Shown piece after piece: positions 1-9,008 of a stretch of DNA of 52,954 nt. Each line of letters starts with the position of its first letter. Within the stretch, counting starts at the first letter, position 1. Source of the stretch: Bacteroidales bacterium. GTDB lineage: Bacteria > Bacteroidota > Bacteroidia > Bacteroidales > UBA932. The translations under genes were made by a program, and so were the position numbers. The notes below the pieces were generated by a model. That model was not told the DNA's origin. It searched no databases and was given only the letters and a program-made list of their open reading frames with translations. Where the stretch lies: positions 1-52,954 of the forward strand of contig JAGBTG010000020.1 in assembly GCA_017631435.1 (NCBI GenBank), written 5' to 3'.

Positions 1-149
1 AAGTGAAAAATGTCATATAGAGTATAGGAAGGCGTTAGATGGAAGGTTTGTGAAGGAGTTAACTTTTTTCGAAAAAAGTTGCTAATAATTTCCATTACCG
101 ACAACTAGTGCTACTTGAATAGAAAGTACAATTCTCTTCGCCGTGTTTT

Positions 150-199
150 TTGCACCTCATTGCACTCCATTGCAGCTCGTTGCGACCCATTGCAAACTT
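150..199. repeat. Five-unit 10-bp tandem repeat (TTGCA family)
   Basis: Five consecutive 10-bp units each begin TTGCA or TTGCG (positions 150, 160, 170, 180, 190), followed by variable C-rich pentamers in the first four. The period equals about one DNA helical turn, so the conserved part of each unit lies on the same helix face. Function unknown. Confidence 0.7.
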
Positions 200-236
200 G
201 ACGAGATATTTTAGTTGATGACATTTAAGCATATAA

Positions 237-270
237 AAATCCCGAAAGTCGAGTCTAACTTTCGGGATTT
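237..270 (-). terminator. Intrinsic terminator of the rlmD-yjdM-mnmE transcript
   Basis: A 13-bp perfect stem (237-249 with 258-270) closes an 8-nt loop. Read on the minus strand it is followed by a T-rich tract. It lies 78 bp beyond the mnmE stop codon. Both arms contain TCGGGA/TCCCGA, the hexamer that recurs through the window. Confidence 0.75.
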
Positions 271-347
271 ATTCGTCTATTTTTGTAGGATTTTCTGTTG
301 CTTTTCGTGAGCGTTAGCTTTTGTTAGTGAGCATTAGAGGGCGTTAG

Positions 348-1760
348 TTACTTCCCGATGCAAAACCTCCCAAATATATTCCCCAATATCTCCTCAGTAT
401 TAATTTCGCCAACGATTGAGCCAAGATGGTACAGGGCCTCGCGGATATCCTGGGCAACCAGGTCGGTTGGGATGCCTGAGGCAAGGCCGTCTTCTACACG
501 GTCCAGGGCTATTTGGGCGTCCATTAGGGCCTGGTAGTGGCGGACATTGGTAACCAGGGTGCCGGAACCGGAGGCAGAATTTGAAAGGGCTCCCTGGCTC
601 TCTACAAGGGTGTTGCGCAAAGCATCCACATTCAGGCCTTTCTTGGCTGAAATTGGAAGCACTGCAATAGGAGAGAGGGTATCGGCAACACACAAATCTT
701 TAATCTTCTCAACAAAAACATCAACGTCTGATGGAGCAATCTCATCCATCTTGTTCAGCAGGATGATGAGTTGCTGTCGGGAAGAAATCTTTCCAACCAG
801 ATTATGCAAGCTGTCATCTATGTTTTCTGGGCGGGAAGCGTCAAGGACAAGGATTACCACTGAGGCTGAGCGGAGTTTCTGGTAAGTGCGCTCAATTCCA
901 ATGATTTCTATGGTCTCTTTGGTCTCGCGGATGCCGGCGGTATCAATGAAGCGGAAGGTGATTCCGCCAAGGTTCATGGTATCTTCAATCACGTCTCGGG
1001 TAGTGCCGTGAATATTGGATACAATGGCCCTCTCTTCGCCAACCAAGGTGTTGAGCAAAGTACTTTTTCCTGTATTTGTGGCACCTACAATGGCTACCGG
1101 AACACCGTTCTTGATCACATTTCCAAGGCTGAAACTCTCTATAAGTTGTGTAACGCGTGCAGAGACTGCCGAGAGCAGCTGCGTAAGCTGACTGCGGTCT
1201 GCAAATTCCACGTCCTCCTCGCTAAAGTCAAGTTCCAACTCCATGAGCGACACCAGGTTAAGCAAGTCGTCCCTCATCACTTTAAGTTCTGCCGAGAAGC
1301 CACCTTTCATCTGCTGCATGGCAATTCTGTGGGCAGCCTCGGTCTCGGAAGAAATCAAATCTGCAACAGCCTCTGCCTGTGCCAGGTCAAGTTTACCGTT
1401 AAGGAAAGCCCTCTTGGAGAACTCACCGGGCTCTGCCATCTTCATACCATGTTTCAACAGCAGCTTAAGAATCTCCTGAACAATATATTGTGAGCCGTGG
1501 CAATAGATCTCTGCACTGTTCTCGCCAGTGTAGGAGTGAGGTCCGCGGAAAGTTACCACAAGGCACTCATCTATAAGCCTTTCGCCGTCCTTTATAGCTC
1601 CAAACTGCATCTTATAGGGTAGGGGAGCCTTCCCGCCAGCAGGGGTAAAAATCTTCCCCACAATCTCCGGAGTATCCTCACCGCTCAACCTTATAACCGC
1701 AATGGCACCCTGACCTTGAGGGGTAGAGAGCGCACAAATATTTGTATTCAAGTATTCCAT
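348..1760 (-). CDS. mnmE: tRNA uridine-5-carboxymethylaminomethyl(34) synthesis GTPase MnmE
   Basis: MnmE, with MnmG, installs the carboxymethylaminomethyl group on wobble uridine 34 of certain tRNAs, using a tetrahydrofolate one-carbon unit and GTP hydrolysis. The 470-residue protein shows the N-terminal folate-binding domain opening ALSTPQGQGAIAVIR, a helical domain, and an inserted G domain with GATNTGKST (G1), GTTRD (G2), DTAGIRE (G3) and NKMD (G4). It ends in FCIGK, the conserved C-terminal Cys motif. G1 lacks the Pro common in this family but keeps GxxxxGKS/T. An in-frame ATG lies 63 bp upstream at 1823, but the family's usual N-terminus begins near the internal Met at 1760, so that start is used. 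It is the last gene of a minus-strand group with rlmD and a YjdM-like gene. Confidence 0.96.
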   Translation of the reverse strand: MEYLNTNICALSTPQGQGAIAVIRLSGEDTPEIVGKIFTPAGGKAPLPYKMQFGAIKDGERLIDECLVVTFRGPHSYTGENSAEIYCHGSQYIVQEILKLLLKHGMKMAEPGEFSKRAFLNGKLDLAQAEAVADLISSETEAAHRIAMQQMKGGFSAELKVMRDDLLNLVSLMELELDFSEEDVEFADRSQLTQLLSAVSARVTQLIESFSLGNVIKNGVPVAIVGATNTGKSTLLNTLVGEERAIVSNIHGTTRDVIEDTMNLGGITFRFIDTAGIRETKETIEIIGIERTYQKLRSASVVILVLDASRPENIDDSLHNLVGKISSRQQLIILLNKMDEIAPSDVDVFVEKIKDLCVADTLSPIAVLPISAKKGLNVDALRNTLVESQGALSNSASGSGTLVTNVRHYQALMDAQIALDRVEDGLASGIPTDLVAQDIREALYHLGSIVGEINTEEILGNIFGRFCIGK

Positions 1761-1823
1761 TTCTTCCCGATAAATTCTTATAAAAAGCCTTCTACAAACA
1801 CGTTGCAGAAGGCATTTGTTCAA

Positions 1824-2153
1824 CTATTTCTTTAGGAAACAAGTCTTGAGAACAATGCTGCTGCCCTCAATCTTGCAGTCAACGTGCTCAGGGTCATCTG
1901 TAAGGCGGATGCTCTTAACTTTAGTACCGCGTTTGATAACCATTGATGAGCCTTTCACCTTAAGGTCCTTGATAACTGTAACTGCATCGCCATCAAACAG
2001 TTCAGCGCCGTTGCTGTCTCTTGGAACTGAATCGGTTGCTGCAGCCTCCTCGCCCTCATGGAACTCGTGGGTACAGTCTGGGCATACATAAAGTGATCCG
2101 TCGAAATAAGTAAATTCACTGCCGCATTTTGGGCAATTTGGTGTCTCGTTCAT
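1824..2153 (-). CDS. yjdM: YjdM/PhnA-like zinc ribbon protein
   Basis: A 109-residue protein with an N-terminal zinc ribbon (CPKC near residue 8, CPDC near residue 28) and a C-terminal PhnA-type SH3-like domain (DGDAVTVIKDLKVKGSS, then IKRGTKVKSIRL). It matches the YjdM family, once annotated as phosphonate utilisation (PhnA); that role is not supported for most members and the true function is unknown. No phosphonate genes are nearby. It starts 5 bp after the rlmD stop codon and so is almost certainly cotranscribed with it. A 63-bp gap separates it from the mnmE start. Confidence 0.88.
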   Translation of the reverse strand: MNETPNCPKCGSEFTYFDGSLYVCPDCTHEFHEGEEAAATDSVPRDSNGAELFDGDAVTVIKDLKVKGSSMVIKRGTKVKSIRLTDDPEHVDCKIEGSSIVLKTCFLKK

Positions 2154-2158
2154 ATAAA

Positions 2159-3568
2159 TTATTTAAGTTTTAGTGCCACCACATTCTCTACATGGTGGGT
2201 ATGTGGGAACATATCTACAGGGCGGACCGCTGTAATCTCATATTTCTCGCTCAAAATGGCCAAATCACGGGCCTGTGATGCCGGATTGCAGCTCACATAA
2301 ACCATACGTTTAGGAGCAGCCTCAAGAAGCACTGCAGCCACATCAGGGTGGATACCTGCGCGAGGCGGGTCAAGCACTACAATGTCGGGATGACCGTTCT
2401 CTTCAATGAATTTGCCGGTAAGCATATCCTTCATGTCACCTGCATAGAAGTGGGAATTGGTGATTCCGTTGTTGGCAGCATTTATCTTTGCATCATCAAT
2501 TGCCTCCTGAACATACTCAATACCAACCACTTTCTTTGCTCTTCCCGACAGGAACAGACCGATTGTACCAGTACCGGTATAAAGATCATAAAGCACCTCA
2601 TCACCCTTCAGATCAGCAAACTCCCTAACCACGCTGTATAGTCTGTAAGCCTGTTTGGAGTTGGTCTGGTAGAACGATTTAGGGGAGATGCGGAACTTGA
2701 TGTCCTCCATAGTATCGTAGATGCAGTCGTCTCCGTAGTATTTGGTACAAGGTAGGTCTCCAATGGAGTCGTTCTTCTTGCCGTTTATCACGTAATGAAG
2801 AGATGTAATCTGAGGGAACTTGGCAATAAGGGCATCCAATAGGGCAGTCCTCAACTCCACATCCTCGTAGAAGAATACCATGATAAGCATCACATCACCG
2901 TTGGAAGCGGTGCGGACAACCATATTGCGCAAATAACCAACCTGTTCACGCAAGTCGAAGAAGCTCAAGCCGTTCTCAATTGCATACTCGCGTACAAAGT
3001 TCCTGATAGCGTTGGAAGGCTCTGCCTGCAAGTGGCAATCCCTGATATCCAACACTTTATCAAAGAAACCGCTGATATGGAAACCAAGTCCAAGACGGTC
3101 TGTAGGGGAGATGGCCTCCGGATCCTCGCCGGTAAGCAACCAACGGCGGTTAGAGAAGGTAAACTCCAGTTTGTTACGGTAGTCCTCAATCTCCTCTGAA
3201 CCCAAAATTGGGGTAATCTCAGGCAACTGCAAATGACCGATTCTGGTAAGCTGGTCAACAACCTGCTGCTGTTTGTATTTGAGCTGCAACTCATATGGAA
3301 GTGCCTGCCATTTGCAGCCGCCACAAACGCCATAGTGCTGGCAGAACGGCTCCACGCGCAATGGCGAAGGCTTTACCATATTCACAACAACGCCTTCCAT
3401 ATAACCGCTGCGTTTGCGTGTAAGTCTCACATCCACAACATCTCCAGGAATGCACTGCGGAACAAAAAGCACTTTGCCGTCTACACGCGCAAGGGCATTT
3501 CCCTCAGCCGCAACAGACTCAATCTCAATATTATTAAGGACAATTTTCTCTTTTTTATGTCTTGCCAT
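2159..3568 (-). CDS. rlmD: 23S rRNA (uracil-5-)-methyltransferase, RlmD/RumA family
   Basis: SAM-dependent enzyme of the TrmA/RlmD family that makes 5-methyluridine in RNA, most likely in 23S rRNA. The 469 residues show an N-terminal TRAM domain, a cysteine cluster for an Fe-S centre (CQHYGVCGGCKWQ around residue 77), the SAM-binding motif YDLYTGTGTIGLF, VVLDPPRAGIHPDV, and the catalytic motif VYVSCNPASQARDL with the nucleophilic Cys. The length suits the family. The exact target uridine (1939 or 747) cannot be told from sequence. First gene of the minus-strand set, starting 82 bp from a divergent secreted-protein gene. Confidence 0.93.
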   Translation of the reverse strand: MARHKKEKIVLNNIEIESVAAEGNALARVDGKVLFVPQCIPGDVVDVRLTRKRSGYMEGVVVNMVKPSPLRVEPFCQHYGVCGGCKWQALPYELQLKYKQQQVVDQLTRIGHLQLPEITPILGSEEIEDYRNKLEFTFSNRRWLLTGEDPEAISPTDRLGLGFHISGFFDKVLDIRDCHLQAEPSNAIRNFVREYAIENGLSFFDLREQVGYLRNMVVRTASNGDVMLIMVFFYEDVELRTALLDALIAKFPQITSLHYVINGKKNDSIGDLPCTKYYGDDCIYDTMEDIKFRISPKSFYQTNSKQAYRLYSVVREFADLKGDEVLYDLYTGTGTIGLFLSGRAKKVVGIEYVQEAIDDAKINAANNGITNSHFYAGDMKDMLTGKFIEENGHPDIVVLDPPRAGIHPDVAAVLLEAAPKRMVYVSCNPASQARDLAILSEKYEITAVRPVDMFPHTHHVENVVALKLK

Positions 3569-3590
3569 ATTTTAGTACTTTATATCCCGA

Positions 3591-3598
3591 CAAAAATA
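3591..3598 (-). promoter_or_regulatory. Candidate -7 box for the rlmD operon
   Basis: TATTTTTG on the minus strand fits the Bacteroidetes -7 consensus TAnnTTTG and lies 22 bp before the rlmD ATG. No clear -33 TTTG is seen at the usual distance. Confidence 0.45.
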
Positions 3599-3650
3599 AG
3601 CAAAATATTAGTAACTTCGCACTAATAAACAGTCAGTAAACATAAGCACA

Positions 3651-5009
3651 ATGAAATTGAAAATTTTATTTCTCCATCTCATCTTCTTTACATCCTTTTG
3701 TTTGAAGGCTCAAGACCAAACTCTACTCATTGCCACAAAGACAAAATTTGCAACTCAAACCTGGTTTTATTGCGGCCACGGCAATGCTTTGGACACACAA
3801 AAAATCAAAGAAAAATACAATGAAAATTATTACATAACCAGCTTGTCCTATACAGATAAAGGTTGGTTTGTAGCATTGAGCAAGAATTGTGGTTTCACCT
3901 CACAATCATATAATTATACAACAGAATGGCCCTCAGATTGGTTGAGTGAAAGGAGAAGTAAAGGGTATTATATAACATCAATAGCCGCCGGTAATGGTAA
4001 ATGGATGATTGTTGTTTCAAAGGGTATCTATACTAACCAAGTATGGGAATATGACAAATGGGACAATCTGAACAAATTCCTTCAGGAATATTGGAAAAAA
4101 GGATATGAAATTACAGATATTGAATACACGAATGGCAAATGGCTTCTGATAATGTCTGCAAATGCACCTTATAAAGATCAAAGTTGTATATTCCAGTATA
4201 CTGAATCAGATGCAAGGAAAATGATCAATAAATATTGGGACGAAGGAAGACGTATCCAATTAGTTGAATACGGAGATGGCAAGTACTTCATTTTGGCTTC
4301 TAAATTCAAGGACGGTTCATTGCCAAGTCAATCCTTCGGATTTAATGTCAATGATGTAAAAAAATGGATCTCAGACGAATGGAATGAAGACAGGGACATC
4401 ACATATATTGGTGGCGGCAACAAAGTATCAACTGAAGGGCACAATAATGCGGCTACCCACAACCATAACCACAATAATCACAACGGTAAAACAGTTGTCA
4501 TTGATGCAACAATGCCATACATGAACGGTACAGCAAGACATGTAATATACTCTGACGGTTCAGGATATTCTGAGTACGATTTCCCTTGCACAAACCTTCA
4601 TTGCCGCAATGGAAGATGTACAATGTGCAATGGAACAGGAATATTTGTCCATCCTATGGTAAACTACACAACTTATTGCACCGCTTGCAATAATGGCCTT
4701 TGCAAATACTGCGGTGGTAAAGGACGAATTACAAACTCCAAACATTGGGCACCTGGTGAAGCCCAGGCATATATGCAGGCAGTCAGATCACTTAAAAATG
4801 GAGGATACGATGTTCCGGAAGATAAAATCAAGAGAAACACCGGAGTTTGTCCTGATTGTGGCGGCACCGGATACAGACCAGAATCATATCAGTACGCTGC
4901 AGGATCATATATGGCACCATACCATAATCACGCAGGCAACAAATGTCCAATCTGCAGCAAAACAACAGACCATTACCATTACAGATGTACAACCTGTAAG
5001 AAATTTTAA
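3651..5009 (+). CDS. Secreted protein: DUF7477-like repeats plus DnaJ-type zinc finger
   Basis: Function unknown. A signal peptide (residues 1-20, MKLKILFLHLIFF to CLKA) indicates export. Residues about 25-265 hold four to five degenerate repeats of about 48 residues with the pattern YITS-GxW-VxxSKG-QxW, followed by an aromatic/charged helix (KWISDEWNEDRDITYIGGG). From memory this resembles DUF7477, known from the tails of plant casein-kinase-like proteins. A His/Asn linker follows. Residues about 310-452 carry a Cys-rich module with CxxCxGxG-type motifs (CTMCNGTG, CKYCGGKG, CPDCGGTG) as in the DnaJ zinc finger, plus CPIC and CTTC pairs. There is no J domain. The gene is visibly A+T-rich compared with rarA. 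A weak -7 box (TAACTTCG, 3612-3619) lies upstream. Confidence 0.8.
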   Translation: MKLKILFLHLIFFTSFCLKAQDQTLLIATKTKFATQTWFYCGHGNALDTQKIKEKYNENYYITSLSYTDKGWFVALSKNCGFTSQSYNYTTEWPSDWLSERRSKGYYITSIAAGNGKWMIVVSKGIYTNQVWEYDKWDNLNKFLQEYWKKGYEITDIEYTNGKWLLIMSANAPYKDQSCIFQYTESDARKMINKYWDEGRRIQLVEYGDGKYFILASKFKDGSLPSQSFGFNVNDVKKWISDEWNEDRDITYIGGGNKVSTEGHNNAATHNHNHNNHNGKTVVIDATMPYMNGTARHVIYSDGSGYSEYDFPCTNLHCRNGRCTMCNGTGIFVHPMVNYTTYCTACNNGLCKYCGGKGRITNSKHWAPGEAQAYMQAVRSLKNGGYDVPEDKIKRNTGVCPDCGGTGYRPESYQYAAGSYMAPYHNHAGNKCPICSKTTDHYHYRCTTCKKF

Positions 5010-5051
5010 GTAATTAATATACTGCATATTAAAAATTACACAATTTATATT

Positions 5052-6344
5052 ATGTTAAATAGCAACACGCAGAGGAAACCTCTTCCAGAAAGATTGAGAC
5101 CAACTACCCTTGAGGAATATGTTGGCCAGGAGCATCTTATTGGTCCTGATGCCATCCTGCGCAAAATGATTGACGCAGGTAACATCTCCTCATTTATCCT
5201 TTGGGGTCCTCCGGGTGTCGGCAAAACAACTTTGGCCCGTATCATTGCATCTAAGCTCGACCGTCCTTTCTTCACCCTTTCTGCAATCAGTTCTGGTGTA
5301 AAGGATATCCGCGATGTAATTGAGAAATCCAAAAACACAACACTATTCAGCACCGCTGCACCAATCCTGTTCATTGATGAGATCCACCGCTTCAGCAAAA
5401 GCCAGCAGGACGCCCTTCTTGGAGCCGTTGAGGACGGTACATTCACACTTATTGGCGCAACCACCGAAAATCCTTCATTTGAGGTAATCAGTCCATTGCT
5501 TTCAAGGTGTCAGGTTTATGTGCTCAAGGAAATGAGCGTTGAGAACCTTGATACCCTTCTGCAAAGAGCCTTAACTGAAGATGAGTACCTTAAAAAGCTG
5601 AAAATCACTGTAAAAGAGAAAGAACTGCTGTTCCGATACAGCGGCGGTGACGCCCGAAAGCTGTTGAATATCCTGGAGATAATCACATCAAGCTTCCCTC
5701 CTTTTGCCCAGATTACCATTGATAATCAGGTTGTTCAGGAGCGCTTACAGGAGAATATAGCCCTTTACGACAAAAACGGTGAGCAGCATTATGATATAAT
5801 CTCTGCATTCATAAAAAGCATCCGCGGATCGGATCCCAACGGTGCTGTTTACTGGCTTGCCCGAATGATAGCCGGAGGTGAAGATCCAATGTTCATAGCC
5901 AGAAGAATGCTCATTTCAGCATCGGAAGACATAGGCCTGGCCAACCCCAACGCAATGCTTCTGGCGCAGGCAACAATAGACACAGTTCACCAGATAGGAA
6001 TGCCTGAAGGACGTATTCCCCTCTCTGAATGTGCCATTTATCTGGCCACATCACCAAAGAGCAACAGTGCCTATATGGCAATAAATGAAGCACTTGACCG
6101 TGTTCATAAGGAGGGTCCCCTACCCGTTCCGCTCCACCTTCGCAATGCCCCTACCAAACTTATGGCAGACCTGGGGTATGCCAAGGACTACAAATATGCC
6201 CACTCCTATGCAGGAAACTTTGTGGATCAGGAATTTCTTCCAAGCAAACTGTCGGGAACAAAATTCTATGAGCCGGGAGAAAACTCAAAGGAGGGTGAGA
6301 TAAGAAAGAGGCTGAATGCAATGTGGAAAAAATACAATTACTGA
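5052..6344 (+). CDS. rarA: Replication-associated recombination protein A (AAA+ ATPase)
   Basis: RarA (MgsA) is a clamp-loader-like AAA+ ATPase that acts at stalled forks and interacts with SSB. The 430 residues contain the N-terminal RPTTLEEYVGQEHLIGP box, Walker A GPPGVGKTT near residue 54, Walker B LFIDEIHRF, sensor-1 GATTENPSFEV and sensor-2 GGDARKLLNILE, then the C-terminal MgsA tetramerisation domain (ASEDIGLANPNAM, LATSPKSNSAYMAINEAL). Length and all motifs are as expected. The start at 5052 places the RPTTLEEYVGQ box about 15 residues in, as usual. The next gene is a helicase pseudogene 47 bp downstream on the same strand. Confidence 0.96.
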   Translation: MLNSNTQRKPLPERLRPTTLEEYVGQEHLIGPDAILRKMIDAGNISSFILWGPPGVGKTTLARIIASKLDRPFFTLSAISSGVKDIRDVIEKSKNTTLFSTAAPILFIDEIHRFSKSQQDALLGAVEDGTFTLIGATTENPSFEVISPLLSRCQVYVLKEMSVENLDTLLQRALTEDEYLKKLKITVKEKELLFRYSGGDARKLLNILEIITSSFPPFAQITIDNQVVQERLQENIALYDKNGEQHYDIISAFIKSIRGSDPNGAVYWLARMIAGGEDPMFIARRMLISASEDIGLANPNAMLLAQATIDTVHQIGMPEGRIPLSECAIYLATSPKSNSAYMAINEALDRVHKEGPLPVPLHLRNAPTKLMADLGYAKDYKYAHSYAGNFVDQEFLPSKLSGTKFYEPGENSKEGEIRKRLNAMWKKYNY

Positions 6345-6391
6345 ACAAAAGGTGATAGAAACCTCCCCCCTGGAAACTCTATTTAGTACTT

Positions 6392-7904
6392 ATGGACTTT
6401 ACAAAACTGAATAAGGAGCAGCTAAAGGCGGCTACCTTCAACGGCAAGCACCTTCTTGTTCTGGCTGGAGCCGGAACCGGGAAGACCCGCACTATCATTG
6501 CGCGGGCAGTGCATCTTTTATCGGTTGGTGTAAAGCCAGAAAGGATCAAAATCCTCTCATTTACAAAGAAATCTGCCCTTGAGATTGCAGAAAGGATAAA
6601 GATTGAGGGGATGGAATACCCAAGTGTGAAGGATATATCGGGAAGCACATTCCATTCCTGGTGTATGGAGATTATACACCGTTATGGGAAACAGCTTGGA
6701 CTGGAGGATTTCGGGTGCATAGATGAGGAGGACCGCAATGCAGCAATCAAATTGGCCATTGGTACTGTATACAACACCCCAAGCATCAAAGTTGCTGACA
6801 CAAAGGTGAGTGACAAGGTTATATCCGAGATATATTCCTATGCCACCAACACCAGATGCAACCTCACAACTGCCATAAAGACAAGGCTTTTCCCACTGGA
6901 AAAAGGGCCTAAAGTTGAAAGTGCGGTTGAAGAGATAAGGTGTGCCATTGCCCCTGTAATCAAATGTTATCTCCAATACAAACAGAGCCGCAGATACATA
7001 GATTATGACGATATGCTGCTCACTGTAGCAACCGCCCTGCAGCAGGATGCCTCATTGAGGGAGAAAGTTTCTTCCCGATATGACCATATCCTTATAGATG
7101 AGATGCAGGACACCAACCCGCTGCAATGGATGCTCATAGATTCTTTCATGGCAAATTGCCACCTGTTCTGCGTAGGTGACGATGCCCAGAGCATCTATGC
7201 CTTCCGCGGGGCAGATTTCAACAGCATACATTCATTCAAAGAGAGGGTTCCGCAATCTCAAGTATACAAGCTTGAAACAAACTACCGCTCTACACAGGAG
7301 ATTCTTGACATTTCAAACTGGCTGCTGGATAAATCTCCACTGAATTACGACAAAAAGCTTATAGCCCACAGAGGAACCGGCAAGAAACCCGTTATACGTT
7401 ACGTACGCAGCGATTGGGAGGAGGCTGAGTTTGTTACCTCCAATATTGTAGACAATGTACGGGCCGGGGCCAAATACGGTTCACATATGATTCTTGCCCG
7501 CAGCGCCTTTGCGGCCCGCAAGGTTGAGGCTGCCTGTGTAAGCAAGAAGATTCCGTATGTGCTATATTGAGACCTGCTACATATTGAATGTGGCTCCGGG
7601 CACCTTCCCTACAGACAAAGCCCAGACTAAAGAAGAGATTGAAGAGGAACGCCGATGCCTGTATGTGGCACTCACCAGGGCCAAGGAAACCCTGTACCTT
7701 CTCTCCCCTATCGGGAGCATTACCGGCTACGCCCAAAGCACACAGAAACACCTCATTTCACCAGATCCAAGCTACTTCCTCAATGAACTCCCAGAGGAAC
7801 TGGCCGAACATGTATCCCCAGAATCCCGCACCATCCACACCACCGAAAAGGAATCAGGCGGCAACAGATGGTGGAATCCGTTTGGGGCGTTTGATTTTGA
7901 GTAA
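6392..7904 (+). pseudogene. UvrD/PcrA-type superfamily 1 helicase, internally deleted and frameshifted
   Basis: SF1A DNA helicases of this type normally run to about 650-750 residues. Here 6392-7570 encodes 392 residues with motif I (AGAGTGKTR), Ia, II (DEMQD), III (GDDAQSIYAFRGA) and IV (NYRST), and stops after KIPYVLY, exactly where GG and the 2B subdomain usually follow. In another frame 7557-7904 resumes at ETCYILNVAPGTFP and includes motif VI (YVALTRAKETLYL). So the 2B subdomain and the first part of motif V (SKGLE), probably 150-200 residues, are missing, with a frame change at the join. Near-repeats TGCTATATTGA (7560-7570) and TGCTACATATTGA (7575-7587) sit at the junction. The gene should be non-functional unless the junction is an assembly error. 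Confidence 0.85.
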
Positions 7905-7913
7905 AGTGGAATA

Positions 7914-8939
7914 TCAAGCTACACCCGAATCCTTAAGAAGACCTAATTTCTTCTTGGCATCTTCATCTCCCTGCTCAGCAGACATGGCAAACCATTTTAT
8001 TGCCTTATCCATATTCTTTTCTACTCCAATTCCCAATTCGTAACATGCACCTAAATTGTACTGAGCAACAGCGAATCCTTGTTCTGCAGACAATTTATAC
8101 CACTTTACCGCTTCTTTATGATTTACAGGTACACCTACTCCATCTTCATAACAGACTCCAAGATTACACTGTGCGCAAGCTAATCCCTGTTCTGCAGATT
8201 TTGTATACCATTTGACTGCTTCAACGCCATCCTCAGGAACACCTATTCCATACTGATAACAATAGCCCAAATTGAACTGTCCCCCCATAAACCCCTGCTC
8301 CGCCGATTTCTTATACCATTTTACTGATTCTGCATCATTTGCAGGCACACCTTTTCCCATCTTGTAACAAACACCCAGATTACGCTGAGCTATAGCAAAT
8401 CCTTGTTCAGCAGATTTTCTGTACCACTTTACAGCTTCATTATAATCTATAGGCTTACCATTCCTTCCCAAAAAATAGTCATCCCCCCTATCATTCATCT
8501 CACTGGGAGTAAGTGTTTCTTCTACAGCTTCTGTTTTTTGTTTACCGGTCCATGAAGAAAGATTACTGAAAAATTTCTCTGTCTGCAGTTCATTTGTAAT
8601 ATCTATACAATCTATCCTACCGAATTTGAACAGAAACCACCCTTTCATAGTTGATCCTCTCAAAAGCAATGGAATAACCTTCTTGTCAGTATTCTTTGCA
8701 TACATCACCTCATCTTTGGTCCATCGGGATTCCAAAGAGTAATCTGAAAGTGCAAACAAAATATATGAAGAATTGTCTATAGCAGATATGATTTTGTCAT
8801 CAAACTCATCTCCAGATTCAATGCCGTCAATATCAAACCATATCTTGAGTTCCGGAATCCTGGATCTGAGCAATTCTATGAAAAAATTTACCTCATCAAA
8901 ATTCCGTCGGGAATAACTTATGAACAAATCATATTTCAT
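7914..8939 (-). CDS. TIR domain protein with five Sel1 repeats
   Basis: The N-terminal ~135 residues form a TIR domain: DLFISYSRRN at the start, then WFDIDGIESGDEF, and SLESRWTKDEVMYAKN, where the Glu after the W fits the catalytic Glu of NAD-cleaving TIR domains. Residues about 165-337 are five Sel1-like (TPR-family) repeats of 36 residues with the core EAVKWYxKSAEQGxAxAQxNLGxCY. Many prokaryotic TIR proteins are NADases of anti-phage systems in which a repeat domain senses a signal; this is family knowledge, and activity here is inferred. It lies 69 bp downstream of a small gene on the same strand. Both genes are A+T-rich beside their neighbours. It converges on the helicase pseudogene, with 9 bp between the two stops. 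Confidence 0.88.
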   Translation of the reverse strand: MKYDLFISYSRRNFDEVNFFIELLRSRIPELKIWFDIDGIESGDEFDDKIISAIDNSSYILFALSDYSLESRWTKDEVMYAKNTDKKVIPLLLRGSTMKGWFLFKFGRIDCIDITNELQTEKFFSNLSSWTGKQKTEAVEETLTPSEMNDRGDDYFLGRNGKPIDYNEAVKWYRKSAEQGFAIAQRNLGVCYKMGKGVPANDAESVKWYKKSAEQGFMGGQFNLGYCYQYGIGVPEDGVEAVKWYTKSAEQGLACAQCNLGVCYEDGVGVPVNHKEAVKWYKLSAEQGFAVAQYNLGACYELGIGVEKNMDKAIKWFAMSAEQGDEDAKKKLGLLKDSGVA

Positions 8940-9008
8940 TGTGGAATATTTTTTTCAAATTTAAAGAAATTCACTGCATTTACATCATAATCCCGACAAC
9001 ATTTCTTC

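Larger units (their letters stand above)
1..347. other. Non-coding, repeat-rich region downstream of mnmE
   Basis: No convincing gene is present. The stretch holds a perfect 20-bp palindrome at 61-80 (AACTTTTTTC followed by its complement), a 10-bp-period repeat at 150-199, a terminator hairpin at 237-270, and several copies of GCGTTAG or GCATTAG near 32, 310, 330 and 342. Its density of short repeats directly beyond the mnmE stop codon is unlike the other intergenic spaces here. It may be the edge of an integrated element lying to the left of the window, but no integrase is visible. Confidence 0.6.

Noticed and set aside
61-100. A third copy of the RhuM/Rpn upstream element
   Set aside because: TTTTTTC and TTGCT are shared, but the arms, core and final TTTTTCTTTTTCA are missing.
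150-199. Possible CRISPR array
   Set aside because: The 10-bp period and absence of spacers rule it out; it is a simple short tandem repeat.
1-347. Resemblance of GCGTTAGAT and GTCTAAC to integron attC core sites
   Set aside because: Only the first copy fits GTTRRRY, the paired inner sites are missing, and no integron integrase or cassette is visible.
7588-8043. Open frame overlapping the helicase remnant and the TIR gene end
   Set aside because: Low-complexity Pro/Arg/His composition and overlap with two better-supported reading frames.
8020-8450. Tandem DNA repeats as an independent element
   Set aside because: The 108-bp periodicity is simply the five 36-residue Sel1 repeats of the TIR protein.
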